A stretch of 57,494 nucleotides of DNA from Vavraia culicis subsp. floridensis (taxonomy: Eukaryota; Microsporidia; Pleistophoridae), in NCBI RefSeq assembly GCF_000192795.1, contig NW_007360608.1, positions 125,645 to 183,138 of the forward strand. Direction: 5' to 3'. Shown here one piece after another: positions 22,601-31,801 of the stretch (positions are counted from its first letter, which is position 1; each line of letters begins with the position of its first letter). A program made the position numbers and the translations under genes. The notes beneath the pieces are model-generated. The model was given only the letters and a program-made list of their open reading frames with translations. It had not been told where the DNA came from and made no database searches.

Positions 22601-25600
22601 ACAAAAACTACGAGATAGAGAACGAGTGTGAGGAGAAAGAGAACGCGAACAACAAGTCGGCCGATGCGGGTGCCGTTGCTACGAGTGGTAATACCGAGAA
22701 GGTAAACGTGAACAGCTACGAGAAAACGAGCACAATGGGCAGCGGCACAAAAAACAGCTTTATGAGATTCTTGGCGCCAACGAACAACGATAGTGACTAT
22801 TACTACGCTGAGATGCGACTAAACGCAAAGTATACGGAGACGGAAGAGGCATTAAAATTGATGCAGTTTGATGATTTTATAACGGCTCAGAAAATGCTGG
22901 AGAGGATAAACAAAGAGTTACCTTTTGATGAAGACGAGGCACAAGTCTGGGAAAGAGAGTGGATCGAGTGCGCTAAAGAACTTGAACAGTGGGACTTAGT
23001 GCAGGAGATAGGTGTTATGAACAATGACATTGATTTAGTGACCGAGGCTCTGTGGAAAGAGAGCAATTTGAGTGTGGAAGAGGAAAGAAGTGCGCTGGTA
23101 AGGCTCGTCCGTGAGAGCGACAAGAATCTGAGTTTGCTGATAAATGCGTTTTTAAACAACGATGATGCCACTTACAGCAGATTGTTGGACCGCAATATCC
23201 ACAAACTCATGATATACCGTGACAGACACTTTCTGAACAACCTGCAGGTGACCATGGAAATACGGGATGATGGCATTAAAAAGGATAGGGTGCCCATGTA
23301 CTTTGAGGGATGTAGGGAGTGGTCGTATTTGATGACGCTGCGTAATCATTCGAATGTCCTGAGCGGTTCTTTGAAGTCGCTGCACGAGCTAGCAAAAAAT
23401 TACAATATGATGGGCAGGGTTTGCTACGAAAACGGACACTACGATGTGGCACAGCACACCATAACCAAGATATTCTCTCTGAGCAACATCGAGGTGGTCG
23501 ATGCATACGAAAAGATTGAAACGGATCTGAAGATTTACAAGGAGCGCAACCCGCAGATAGGTATGGAATTTGTGAACATTGCCAACCTGAACTACTTCAC
23601 TGCGGCGCAGAAGGCTCGGCTCTTCAACCTTAAAGCCCAGCTCATAAGCGACCAGAAAGAGGCGAATAAGTTGTATTTACAGAGTGTGCAGTTGGCAGAT
23701 CTTTCAGAGAATTGGTACAGTTGGGCAGTCTTCCTCAAGGAGACTCTCGATTTGACAAAAAAAGAAAACGTACGGCAACTGTTTGCTGCGTTCTTGCAGT
23801 CCAACAGTAAGCACGGAATCATCGTGCTCCTCAACTACATGAGGAACTACAACTTTGACATTCTTAAACAGCAGATCGATAACATTGATATGAGAGAGTT
23901 CCTGTTCTATGTCAGCAACTTGGCTGAGATGTTGAAAACCGAGGACTTTTACTGTGCCGAGGCCTTGATTGAGAGAATGTTGATCGTTGGTGCACAAACA
24001 GTTTATTTGGAACTGATGCGCGTTAATATGAGTATTACGGGTGGGAATGAGAAGGATGCCGAGGGCGGAAAGGACAGCGGTGCAAGTGGAGGGTTCAATA
24101 CCGCTATGCCCTATAATACACTTCCTGCTAACAAGCCGTACGCTAGTCCCGGCTCTGGTCTGTCTCTGAGGGAAATTGAAAAGATAATGCAGATAGCAAA
24201 GAACAAGCACTCATATACGGTATATTCGCTGGAACAGCTGCTCTCAATTCTAAAGCTTGCGCTGGAGCCGAAGAAGGAGATCAAATTTTACAGAATTTTG
24301 AACACCGCGTTCAATATGTCCCTGAACATTCTTTTCGGATGTAACGGAGACGTAGTTTATCTCAAATCACAGATCCGCAGGATTGCGATTGCTCTGGAAA
24401 ACGACGAGTTTGTGAAGGATTTTTATGATCGAGAGCTGTGCATGAAGGAAATCGCGCTTCTCCTGTTCAATTGGAAAAACAAATTCAAGAGATACTACGA
24501 CGAAGAGAAGAACATAAAAATTGAGTACATTTACAAGTTGAACAACAACTTTTCTCAGCTCGAGGTGCTGGGCTTGAACGATTCTCTGAAGGACGTTTTT
24601 CTGGATAAGCCACACATCGTAGGATTTGAGCCGTCCATAAAGAACAACATCATAATACACGGTGATGACGGAAAGAACTACAATTACATTTTCATCTACA
24701 ATTTGCCTGATGTGTACAAGAAGGAGGAGTACCTACTGCAGACAGCTAATATTCTCGACTATTTCATGAAAGACAGCATACATCTCAAGAGAAGAGGCAT
24801 CAAACTGCACAGCAGACAGGGAATAGCGTTGCACAAGAACACGAGGCTGGAGCGTGTCAAAGACAGTTACATCGGGTTTGACAGGATAATGGAAACCTAT
24901 AAGGACAAGGATGAGGTAATCCTGGAGTACTTGGAAATTGTGGGAAAGTATGAGAAAGAAAAAGAGGGAGAGCGAGGTGGAGCAAATGAAAACGGAATGT
25001 GCAACGCAACTATGCGCGACAAAGACGAGAACTTCATCTGTTCCGGCGAATTTATTGAATCAGGTGCAAACTCAGCAAATATGTTTGATTTGATGCCTCC
25101 TTACAAGGAGAGCGATCAAAGCTTTGAAATGAAAGTCAAGGAAACGGTGATACGAGCCCCTAATAAGGTCAAATTAGATGCCTTCCTCACCATGCACAAA
25201 AAGATGGGAAACAAAATACTGAAAAGGTATTTGCAAGGCGTATTTAGGCGCGACAGAGAATATTTTCTGTTCAGAGGCGCATTTCTGAACAACTTCTCGA
25301 TCGACTCGTTTTTCCTTTATTTCTTTTTTGTGGATCCTAAACAGCCTGACCAGTGTTCATTGGGTCTTAGAAGAGCCTCGCTATACCAGTCAAACTGTTT
25401 CTGTAAAACAAATCAAGAAGACTCGATGTTGATGAGGCTTACGCCAAATTTCCAAGAATATTTCAACAGGATTAATATAGAGGGTCGTTTCCTATCTGTA
25501 GGACATTTCTTTTCGAAGTGGTTGCTTGAGTCGAAGTACTCGGATGACATCGTGGTCTTGCTTACAGATTGTGATGTTAAGGATGTGAGAGAGCGAATGA

Positions 25601-25692
25601 AAACGGTTGGAACTATAAATAGGGTGTTGAGTGATTGTTGCGATCCTGAAAAGTTGTGCAAGGTTAGTCCTTTGTGGCATCCCTGGTTTTAG
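16654..25692 (+). CDS. TRA1: Tra1/TRRAP, PIKK-family pseudokinase scaffold of SAGA/NuA4
   Basis: This 3012-residue protein is the largest in the window. Most of it is helical-repeat (HEAT-like) sequence. A FAT region runs through roughly 2100-2600, a PI3K-like domain starts near residue 2659 (IHGDDGKNYNYIFIYN, matching the same site in TRRAP), and the C-terminus ends in a FATC-type LWHPWF, where human TRRAP ends AWHPWL. The conserved RLTPNFQEYF element just before FATC also matches TRRAP. Catalytic DFG and HRD motifs of active PIKKs are missing, as expected for Tra1, which recruits acetyltransferase complexes to activators. It is shorter than human (3859) or yeast (3744), with hydrophilic insertions (near residues 850-910 and 2770-2800). 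The true start could be an ATG eleven codons in. The Spt7-like gene at 30564 is a likely complex partner. Confidence 0.93.
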   Translation: MIAESNTNEKMKKLRLWLHNENSIECVYRSSQFSDSFLSFSIQMLTELPYNKNAVGFVYDDRSLILKLVFRLKYTSYPEIEKLVDVLCVSLREDNLSNRGLIIKCFSILVRKFSLEPHILKKVFTSVDLFITEIFENIEKTRHVRDHLLMLSEVFTFLIFAFKNHVEYGKPLIPKFTDFIKNYIENKEPMRLLISSEDILLEFLAVTCKLLRLLNDSAMLRQSPLIPEICVFLLSYTPNDTPELRKEIFYQIHLVALNQKDLFKPYTEVIMNTNGFFTCRPVLAQGVNLAADLSMNFWEKVSVERVYFLLESVVDVFEQEMPDMDLFAEHIDGKDVEFSCDKINSLRLTVDALEKTVECFNLKKMPFSEQCAFYRKTYPLIYGIFACSDNTFIIKKVVKIFENVTKYMASGSGNVLLSISFLCEYEINVLKKIFYLCIKNVTKMADLKDVALIFVFFDERTFKEIVTANLRNVMVADPKAIEILQFYLNFTPVSESLAKTLFDFYIDVIKETKDYVLKEVENDEAKKKNGFLKKIFYTLFKVVISLPENKINTAVVYIRKTLPVLLNTSKKPQFFEILRDFFYILSSNYNKSGEIFNVIYEVFPVIFKTLNFLIDLYPMVETYVETLLSIPTSLNVLLPHIRQLVHALNIGMRGSNRLKIFSLRFIDNCLENLRSEFIDEQVHDEMYEVIDNLFYLLQFEETRLLSARVLTKLKDRHRVYLDQQNYLTENILPSSKTLLKVVLSGQDEFIPADEVLLTAIKFIRCGSLMPSFGEFKVSFVQFRNVKKIESAPGDVLYACFKIIRAFLSSIKRPSQVAYDAIVGLLELRDVDFLEENENFLFWFYENVVNKNTKDSGMANSMRTDKGIKKHKEGIVHEKRDTCGVKSTPQSGEEYGVSNQGEESSRYECSVTEMKEDVALRDFFINALVETTHMPLSIKIQKDYPFNLFLKKYMQLCYYCNEKKRKAGFVGLMHLLRHKDLNGIEKYQSKIIKALFTCVEKSKFAVKDEVQNSVLLVLRKSLQDVHRETEITLIHGLANVNGSIREISQAALEYLCELRGMTVADLLSSYKELILKNTLGLQYKANINGILENLSYVFLFRPPIIDLDENFYAFMNFVTRIMNRPEVYHSALKFLSAVCTVVNRKEHLHHIISVFINAIDQETCQKALRQLLSYMPEAEEIYDNICHHSLSELTNTIDENKIHKLRLLVETHPHYLITLLNKQGEVNQLLKLETIDSLHILSHFSLPEDVLIRLVKVLLATPPDKKILKNLLQNNPSIYHIFFTNVDIAFDHCRMLFKFPAVETLLSKSVELPHTPKSLVFMNPTKEDLIKYSLRISDLFVKNRLRKELQYVIDKNVVLRNGFDDWNEETLLEYFLRSVDEMDYNNPFEVFYYAFGGELAQSGGTDAETENGEGVQNNSGSPGRTPFKKCNVNSLILDDYLNEKKFIANYKVLESNIEIFRNSNDRFLKNQFVFHSYLAEYENKDIINYCRQNERDFACICYLSLYDSKKEYFNILSGTPTEYKRYVFKAFDSLTRKYDLKKEIYNLLSTEIFYKTHLFIIYPLVIRNEILNDEIVFELCDAVCRLFSTYVKVHQKVAIGLLLVVNNYIMMKKEKRDGRESIMRDNERVKASMGNGSEKYSNILNTEKESTYNVILDAQISTLSSLYSLYFSNCAHTTDPSFLKFQDYFVVPLRMSCLSINPETINVSNFITLLIKELKKQNLELEIKEKLLSAVNNISNLMFCDKFADELKEFIPFLDVEWLLEVLGKLIDEFANHSVIFVLLEHLLIRRSEDMDQIDDVSSAGGHQASKPAGSASDKTSLIFENFVTMAVNYCKAVCKLPNFNSLAVIKLLNSHGVLPPEIFVKNEKVGEDLDLLLLSYEKRGVIDSSIFKGFKARKELREQFFGLVLKSGVNLNLSSDAFAHLRVAMMKNNCDLLLGDKNLTGDILDLMFYDDQLLFHMRKSLLKVMDEDIEDVQMNYLQYKNYEIENECEEKENANNKSADAGAVATSGNTEKVNVNSYEKTSTMGSGTKNSFMRFLAPTNNDSDYYYAEMRLNAKYTETEEALKLMQFDDFITAQKMLERINKELPFDEDEAQVWEREWIECAKELEQWDLVQEIGVMNNDIDLVTEALWKESNLSVEEERSALVRLVRESDKNLSLLINAFLNNDDATYSRLLDRNIHKLMIYRDRHFLNNLQVTMEIRDDGIKKDRVPMYFEGCREWSYLMTLRNHSNVLSGSLKSLHELAKNYNMMGRVCYENGHYDVAQHTITKIFSLSNIEVVDAYEKIETDLKIYKERNPQIGMEFVNIANLNYFTAAQKARLFNLKAQLISDQKEANKLYLQSVQLADLSENWYSWAVFLKETLDLTKKENVRQLFAAFLQSNSKHGIIVLLNYMRNYNFDILKQQIDNIDMREFLFYVSNLAEMLKTEDFYCAEALIERMLIVGAQTVYLELMRVNMSITGGNEKDAEGGKDSGASGGFNTAMPYNTLPANKPYASPGSGLSLREIEKIMQIAKNKHSYTVYSLEQLLSILKLALEPKKEIKFYRILNTAFNMSLNILFGCNGDVVYLKSQIRRIAIALENDEFVKDFYDRELCMKEIALLLFNWKNKFKRYYDEEKNIKIEYIYKLNNNFSQLEVLGLNDSLKDVFLDKPHIVGFEPSIKNNIIIHGDDGKNYNYIFIYNLPDVYKKEEYLLQTANILDYFMKDSIHLKRRGIKLHSRQGIALHKNTRLERVKDSYIGFDRIMETYKDKDEVILEYLEIVGKYEKEKEGERGGANENGMCNATMRDKDENFICSGEFIESGANSANMFDLMPPYKESDQSFEMKVKETVIRAPNKVKLDAFLTMHKKMGNKILKRYLQGVFRRDREYFLFRGAFLNNFSIDSFFLYFFFVDPKQPDQCSLGLRRASLYQSNCFCKTNQEDSMLMRLTPNFQEYFNRINIEGRFLSVGHFFSKWLLESKYSDDIVVLLTDCDVKDVRERMKTVGTINRVLSDCCDPEKLCKVSPLWHPWF

Positions 25693-27029
25693 TGCCAAGG
25701 ATGAGTGTAGATTGATTGGTGCGGTATTATGTTATTAAAAAATGATTGGTTGATGTTTTTCCGGTTGTAACCGTTAAGATACGCAATGTTTGTCGTATCT
25801 CTCTTTTTGACTGTTGAACGAAAGGGAGACTTCGTTTTGTTGTTCTAATTCAGGGTATTTTGTGAATATAGTAGGAGTTACCTGCCTGACATGATTATTA
25901 AAAATGACTGATGTTGTGAGCAATGAATACAATTAGACCAGGCGATCAAATCAAATTGTTATAGCGATTTGCGAAATAAATTGTAGAAGAAATTCTATTT
26001 TGTTGGTATTGTATTATGATGACTGCTCATTAGCAATTTGTTAGCTCTTTTTGTGGTGATTTTACGCTTCGTCCTACGACGCTGGTAACTAGAAATTATT
26101 AGAACAGGTCTTTTCGTTTTCTGCAGAGAATCGTGCGAGTGGTACGTGAATTAATATTCCAAGTGACCGTGATTGCATGGCACAAACGCTTGATTTGCTT
26201 TCGTAGAGATAATTGATTCGAACAAAACTTTCTTCTAAAAGTAGTTTGTTCGTTCCTACAGGGAATACCATCCAAATGGGCACACCTCTATGTTTGTGAT
26301 TCGTTTGAAACATTGAGAGTGGTTCCTGTCACACTGGGCAGGTGAAACACTAAATGCCAAAGCAAATTACAACTGTCAGCACAGGGTAGAGTAAGCTGAA
26401 TGCAATATGAGGAGGCTTGCAATGAACACTTTGTCGTGAATTATTGTATTTAGGCGATCAAAAAAGGATTTTCACTGAAAAGTATCACGAATATACACCA
26501 TTTTTACTATAACCAAAGATCAAGTAGTATATAGAATGGCTGCGTATCAGAGTGTTTTGGAAGGTAATACTTTACGCAATCACGCCACTACAATTACCAT
26601 GTACGCTTAAAACAGAAGATAAACAGTAATTTTACCATATCGTATGAATTTACTCAAAATTGAGCGTACAAAATTGCAAATAATGCAGTTGAGTGTGATC
26701 ACCGGTAAAAACCTTTATCGTGTTGTGGCTGTGAAATGGTATTAAACCAATTCTTAAGAAAGGAATACTTTACAAATTAAACATCCAAATTGTTGATATG
26801 ATGACAAGCCCGGACATATAATTGATGATTGTCATTACAACCACGCCAACTATGTTTGTACTCTATCCTTAGACAGTATCACGATAGGAGTAGAAGTGAA
26901 TTACAACAAAAATTATGTTTGGGCTTGTTGTTCACAGAATGAGTAACTGGCATTGTATTTGGCATGCTCTCAAGTGTAGCTAAAAAATAGAAGCGTATGC
27001 TGGGATAACCGAATAAATTGTTGTTTAAT
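25693..27029. other. Long intergenic region
   Basis: 1.3 kb with no gene I can support. A 74-codon minus-strand ORF with an ATG (26089-26313) has no recognisable content. A stretch at 26516-26533 (AAGATCAAG then TAGTAT) resembles the branch-point-pairing region of U2 snRNA but lacks the rest of that RNA (see rejected items). Confidence 0.35.
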
Positions 27030-27818
27030 TTAGTTCAGCTTCTTGCTGGGAGTGGTTACCGAATGGTCATCTTCATCAGCATCACTACTCGTATCCAACT
27101 GTCTTTTTAACGGATTCTCGTTTTTTTCGTCACAAGGAGTGTTCTGAGTGTAAATTCTGGCCCAGTTTAAAATATCTTGTTGAACAAGCAATACGACATG
27201 ACATAAGTTGCCAATATTTAACAAAATGTCTTCTTCCAAGTCCAAGGAACATGTATTGGGTGTCGTTTCCCCTTTTATTTTTCCAAGAAATTTTTTATGT
27301 TTAACAAAAAATGTAGTGTGTGCATCCTCTAATTCTTCAAGAAGTTCGTGCTGAGTATCAAATATATCAAATTCACAATTTAAATTGTGCAAAGCGGTAA
27401 TAAGTATGTTCAATATACCGGTCATATTTTTGATCATTTCTATGGTCAATATCGGTTCTAGAGCTGGCGATATCCGTAATAATTTCTCTGACATACTCGT
27501 TAGCGTCTTGATGTTTGATTTTAAATCTTTACATAGATTTTTAATTTTGGTCCTTTTATCATAAGAATAGTTTGATGATTGTTGTTTCAGTTCGTTCGCC
27601 AAACTTTTCCAGATAGAATTTGTTGCATCGGAATAGTTGTCCACCAAATCGCAGAGATCCAAAAAGTATTTGACCATACAATGGTATCTTGATGTTTCAC
27701 TCGTCTCCTTAAAGCTATTATCCGGTATTTCATCAGATTTTATTCCTGTTTTCTTTTCAAAAATTTTTTGGGAAGCACTTATTGCCAGGACTAGTGACAA
27801 AAAATTACAAAAATGCAT
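27030..27818 (-). CDS. Secreted protein with nuclear-localisation-like tail, unknown family
   Basis: The 262-residue product starts with a clear signal peptide (about 1-16, ending ISAS), followed by a largely helical domain with a few cysteines (47, 56, 94 and others). The C-terminal 30 residues are charged and contain two short basic patches (NPLKRQL and PSKKLN) flanking an acidic stretch, resembling a bipartite nuclear localisation signal. There is no membrane anchor. I do not recognise a family. A TATAAATA element lies about 20-25 nt upstream of the ATG, and no CCC motif is present. Taken together this is a candidate exported protein; host targeting is inference only. Confidence 0.7.
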   Translation of the reverse strand: MHFCNFLSLVLAISASQKIFEKKTGIKSDEIPDNSFKETSETSRYHCMVKYFLDLCDLVDNYSDATNSIWKSLANELKQQSSNYSYDKRTKIKNLCKDLKSNIKTLTSMSEKLLRISPALEPILTIEMIKNMTGILNILITALHNLNCEFDIFDTQHELLEELEDAHTTFFVKHKKFLGKIKGETTPNTCSLDLEEDILLNIGNLCHVVLLVQQDILNWARIYTQNTPCDEKNENPLKRQLDTSSDADEDDHSVTTPSKKLN

Positions 27819-27834
27819 ATGGTCAGCGATATGG

Positions 27835-27845
27835 CCTTATTTATA
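27835..27845 (-). promoter_or_regulatory. TATA-like element upstream of the secreted protein gene
   Basis: On the minus strand TATAAATAAGG lies about 17-27 nt before the ATG at 27818, implying a transcription start very close to the start codon. Confidence 0.4.
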
Positions 27846-29564
27846 TCAGCGCTCCACGGCGTTAAAGTACTATTCCACTTATGTCACACTTGTAACAAAT
27901 TAGGCAAAACATCAATCCTTTTAGATCCAGTATGAGAAATATTATTCCAAAATGAGGTATTCCCTTGTTTATTAGCCTTTAAATGATGTCAACTATGAGC
28001 GTTACGTTATAAAAACATACCTTGGACCGTAAAAATCAAGTAGTTTTTCACAATGACCATATGCTAGAATGTACAAAAATTTTTAACATTTTTATCGTAT
28101 TGATGAAAATGGAAGTAACAAATATGGCATATTTTTTTATAACAGCTTTTTTTAGTACAATATTGCCACACTTATCTGTTAGATATTCTTGTTGAGAATC
28201 ATCTCTGCCATAATTATTTTTGTTCTCTGCTCTAGTGCATATTTATTTCTGCATTCATATCGATCCTATATTTGGAACATTGGGCAGTTCGCGAACCTCC
28301 AGAGAGAGCGCCAGCTGCTTTTAATTCTTACAAAAGACCAAATCTCGATGTATGGTGCTCATATGAGGAGAGTATACGTAAATTACACGAACTAACTATG
28401 CGTCCTGATTATTATAGCGGATAGTGATTAATTCAAGATAGCAATTGAATAACGAACAGTGATTGTTAGTAACAGTAAGCATACACTGACCTCGGTATAT
28501 CAAAGGATAAGCAAGCTATAGTAGGTAATACCTGTAATAAATTGTACATAGTAGACTTACGATTGAATGTATAGTATTTGGTGGTGAAACGTGTACTTTA
28601 ATGGTTTTTCTCGCTCATTCAGGTCTCACTTGGCATTCCATCCTGGACCAAATAAAAACGTGTTATATGTTTTAATAAACCAAAACATTCAAAATAGCAT
28701 TAAATGCTTAACAAAGTTCGTACTATCCGTAATATTAATGATGATATTTCATAAAAAACAACAATAGATTCTGAGCTCAGCCCTCTAGCCTACGCTGCCA
28801 TTTAACATTATATACAATGAGTTCGTAATTTTTGATCTTTAAATATCTGTTTCGGCCCTATACAATACAGAAAGATCATACCTTTCCACTAAAATCGTCC
28901 ATTTTATCCATCATTTAACAGTTTTTTATTCGCCTTCTCAAATGGCAGGCAGTAACATATTCATTACCACATGTACAACATTCATATGGGCCAAGGAGAG
29001 AGCATATGTGTTTAATATTGCCTTTCATCTTATGTGTAATGTCCTATGTTCACCTTTTCAACGAGAGTCTGATCAAACTTTCTACATTTCAACATAGCAC
29101 GTAATCTCTGCGTGGAATATCGATCTACGAGACCATTTGATTATGATGCTATTTCTGGTATGTTGACACTCTCTTGTATTCCTCAACAAGAAATAGAGAA
29201 ACTCTTTTTTATGGCATCTCACGATCTTTCATACCAACGACCACCTTATAAAAATCTTGGAAGTGTATTTAATGTTGAGTGCGATGCATTTTTCTAAGAA
29301 AACATGCTAATTAAATGTTGCTTCAACGAACCTTTCTATATAAATCTACTCAAACGCTCGTCTTTGCGCTACGTTCCAATCCGCACATTTGTTCGATATG
29401 ATCACGTCTTGTGGTTCCGTTTGGTAAACTAGTTGAGGATTGCTTTGCTTTTGGATCGATCATCAGACGAATTGATGCTACTCTACTCCTACAATTGCCT
29501 AAATAGGCCAGAGATTCTGACAAAAAAATTATCAAGATTGTATTAAAGCGTTTTTATCGTAACA
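27846..29564. other. Gene-poor region with one possible gene relic
   Basis: 1.7 kb of AT-rich sequence. Apart from the open frame at 28189-28395 (separate entry) the open frames present begin with GTG or TTG and have no recognisable content. Confidence 0.35.
28189..28395 (+). pseudogene. Possible relic of a secreted-protein gene
   Basis: A 68-codon open frame encodes a strongly signal-peptide-like N-terminus (IISAIIIFVLCSSAYLFLH) followed by a short polar stretch and a stop. It has no in-frame ATG before the hydrophobic segment; the frame opens after a TAG with TTG codons. It resembles the first part of a secreted lineage-specific protein whose start and body have decayed. It could also be chance. 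Confidence 0.25.
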
Positions 29565-29750
29565 ATGACATCATCTGGACTGATAGTTGGTCCACCTGTT
29601 GGCAGTACGCTCATTAAAATACCAACCGGAACTTTAATTTTATTAATGAAATATGTGGTGTGCATGTTCAACATCTGGTATGTGTTCTACAGGATAGCAC
29701 TTCTGTTCCTCACCGTGTACATCCCCGTGAAAGGCAAAGAACACGAATAA
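29565..29750 (+). CDS. Small membrane protein, unknown (61 residues)
   Basis: An ATG-initiated frame encodes 61 residues with a Gly/Pro-containing N-terminus (SGLIVGPPVG), one long hydrophobic segment or a tight pair (about residues 22-53) and a basic tail (VKGKEHE). Two features favour a real gene: it is the only ATG-started frame of this size in a 2.7-kb gap, and its TAA stop sits inside an AATAAA hexamer, as in the XPF gene. The size would suit an accessory subunit of an ER or mitosomal membrane complex, but I cannot assign it. Confidence 0.4.
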   Translation: MTSSGLIVGPPVGSTLIKIPTGTLILLMKYVVCMFNIWYVFYRIALLFLTVYIPVKGKEHE

Positions 29751-29751
29751 A
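29746..29751 (+). promoter_or_regulatory. AATAAA overlapping the stop of the 61-residue ORF
   Basis: AATAAA includes the TAA stop codon (29748-29750), the same arrangement as at the XPF gene. Confidence 0.4.
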
Positions 29752-30563
29752 ATACAACAAATGATTTGATGCTATCAGCAAACCAAATATGACAGTCTCG
29801 CAATCATATTATTGCACATCTTCTCACAAAGCTGTACACCGCTATTAATCTAGGTAATAAAAACTTTTTCAGCAAATCAGCCAATAAATGCCTAAAAATG
29901 GCAGAGAAATGCATTGTAAAGCATCCTCAGAAGATGATGCCTAAATAACAGATGATATGTACAGAGCATACCACGGTTATCAGAACATTTGATACGTAAC
30001 ACCGTTTGAGCATTCTGTTGATGAAAATTGGTCACAAGAAACAACGACTGCGGTGGTTATTTGCAATGCAATATTCAGCGCATACACGACTTTAGCCGCA
30101 ATGCTACGTGTTTATAGGGATTTGCCATCCCGGTTTAACGTTACCATTGAGAGCTAAGCACTTTATTACAACGATTTATCGATCATATCGAAACCACGCA
30201 ACAGAGACATTAAGATCAATTCGCTACCACGAGGAGTGAAACCAGCGCGGTAATGCAATGTAAGAATTTTTTGACTTGCTATGATGGAAACAAAGGTGGA
30301 GAAGTAAGCATGGCGATATGCTGCAAAGTCTTTTTGGCCTTTTGCAGTGAAAGTAGAAGCATTTGCATCGTAGGTCTTGTACTAAATTTACCAAGGATAC
30401 ATCCACGCGCCTGACATGTCACAGGTCCAAAAAGCATGGTAAACTATCAACGAACAAACGTTATGGTCCGTAGCTTTTTTAAAGTCTGTTTAATTATCAT
30501 CACACAATCTTTACTCGTGCACTGAGCGCATATCACGACCTTAACAGCATTTATTCTACAATT
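29752..30563. other. Intergenic region, nothing recognised
   Basis: About 0.8 kb before the bromodomain gene. Only short frames, no RNA gene or repeat seen. Confidence 0.4.
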
Positions 30564-31310
30564 ATGATCCGTAACAATTTCTTTACTCACACACCCCTCG
30601 TTATGATTTCACCATTTTACTTTTCCTTCATAAAAAAACACAAAAACTTCTCTCAGGTAGAAAATCTGCGCCTATTCCACACGGATGACATATTCACACG
30701 CATTCTGACCCGTCTCAAAAAGTACAAGCCCTACTCAATTCCCTTTCTCTATCCAGTTAAAAAGAGAGAGGCATACAACTATTACGATATCATCAAAAAT
30801 CCCATGGACCTACAAACAATGCTCAAACGTGCAGACATATACGATGAACAGTCATTTAGATATGATCTTAATCTCATCTACACCAATTGTATAACTTATA
30901 ACATTGAAGGACTGATCTGTGATTACGCGCGCGAGCTGAAACAGTACGGAGAAAAGCTGATTGAAGAGGAGTTTGAGGGACAAATGGTTGTGGCAGAAAA
31001 TAGGAAAATGGTAATATGTACTGGTGGTGAGGAGTGGAAGGATGTGACGGGGAGGGTGGTTGCGAAGGCCAAGGAGGGTGATGTGAGGAGTGCCATGGCG
31101 AGATGGCTGGCCGTCAACCTGAGGAAAAGGTTTGTTAGGATCGATAGGAGCGTGCTCGATGTGCTTAATGACGTGGTTATATGGCGGATGTGCACTTTAA
31201 TGGCTAAGTGGAGGGGGATAAGGACGCGAAAGGATGGTGCTGGTCTGGAGTGCTACCTAAAGGTGAAGGAAATGATGAACGAGATTGAGAGGTCGAGCAT
31301 CAGTCTCTGA
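30564..31310 (+). CDS. Small bromodomain protein, Spt7-like
   Basis: The 248-residue protein has a bromodomain at about 40-125. The ZA-loop stretch YSIPFLYPVKKREAYNYYDI (57-76) with IIKNPMDL, and the acetyl-lysine-binding asparagine in NCITYN (Asn113), are all present. The PFL...VxKRExxxYYDIIKxPMDL wording and DLNLIYxNCxxYN are closest to the Spt7 subunit of SAGA rather than BET or Gcn5 bromodomains. Residues 160-240 are basic and helical; Spt7 carries a histone fold after its bromodomain, and this segment could be its remnant, but I cannot confirm that. Yeast Spt7 is about 1330 residues, so this would be a minimal version. An internal ATG at residue 14 is an alternative start. Tra1, another SAGA subunit, is encoded 5 kb upstream. 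Confidence 0.8.
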   Translation: MIRNNFFTHTPLVMISPFYFSFIKKHKNFSQVENLRLFHTDDIFTRILTRLKKYKPYSIPFLYPVKKREAYNYYDIIKNPMDLQTMLKRADIYDEQSFRYDLNLIYTNCITYNIEGLICDYARELKQYGEKLIEEEFEGQMVVAENRKMVICTGGEEWKDVTGRVVAKAKEGDVRSAMARWLAVNLRKRFVRIDRSVLDVLNDVVIWRMCTLMAKWRGIRTRKDGAGLECYLKVKEMMNEIERSSISL

Positions 31311-31801
31311 TGTGAGGCATCCATAGCAAATCAATGAATTTTTAAGTAAACGGCACAACAATGAAAAAAAGTGATTCGTCATTCTGCTCCTTCTTTGCAA
31401 GAGAAACGCCCCACAAAACGAACCATTAATAACACCTCTCTCCTGAATAAACATCCAAAGTTATTGCTAGTTAATACCTCATCAATTCACAAACACACCA
31501 AGTTCTCGATGTTTGAATAAAAATGACCATCGTGATTACGCTAAGAACCCTCGCAGTGTGCAATCCGCGATATCATTCGGTAATTCCGTAGGGGTAAAAG
31601 AATTAAACTAAACGACCCCTCACGCAAGGTTCAAAATACGAAATGTATTTCTCGATAATAATTGCAGGCTTATTAACACGTCAACACAAACCGTTAACGA
31701 TCCAAAAACTGAAACAGCAGCCACCCGTAAATTTACACATCAAAACAAGAAAATAACCAATCACTAAAAAGCACCATAAAAAAACAACAAAAACCGTAAA
31801 A
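31311..31801. other. Intergenic region, A-rich leader
   Basis: About 0.5 kb without a gene. The last 60 nt before the next ATG are strongly A-rich. Confidence 0.4.

Noticed and set aside
26516..26545. Stretch resembling the U2 snRNA branch-point-pairing region
   Set aside because: AAGATCAAG...TAGTAT resembles U2, but two bases of the invariant GTGTAGTA are missing, the 5' stem-loop I is absent, and there is no convincing Sm site or 3' hairpin. Probably chance. A covariance-model search would decide.
29350..29535. Possible transposase-like fragment on the minus strand
   Set aside because: Only 61 codons, no ATG start and no recognisable catalytic motif or terminal repeats nearby.
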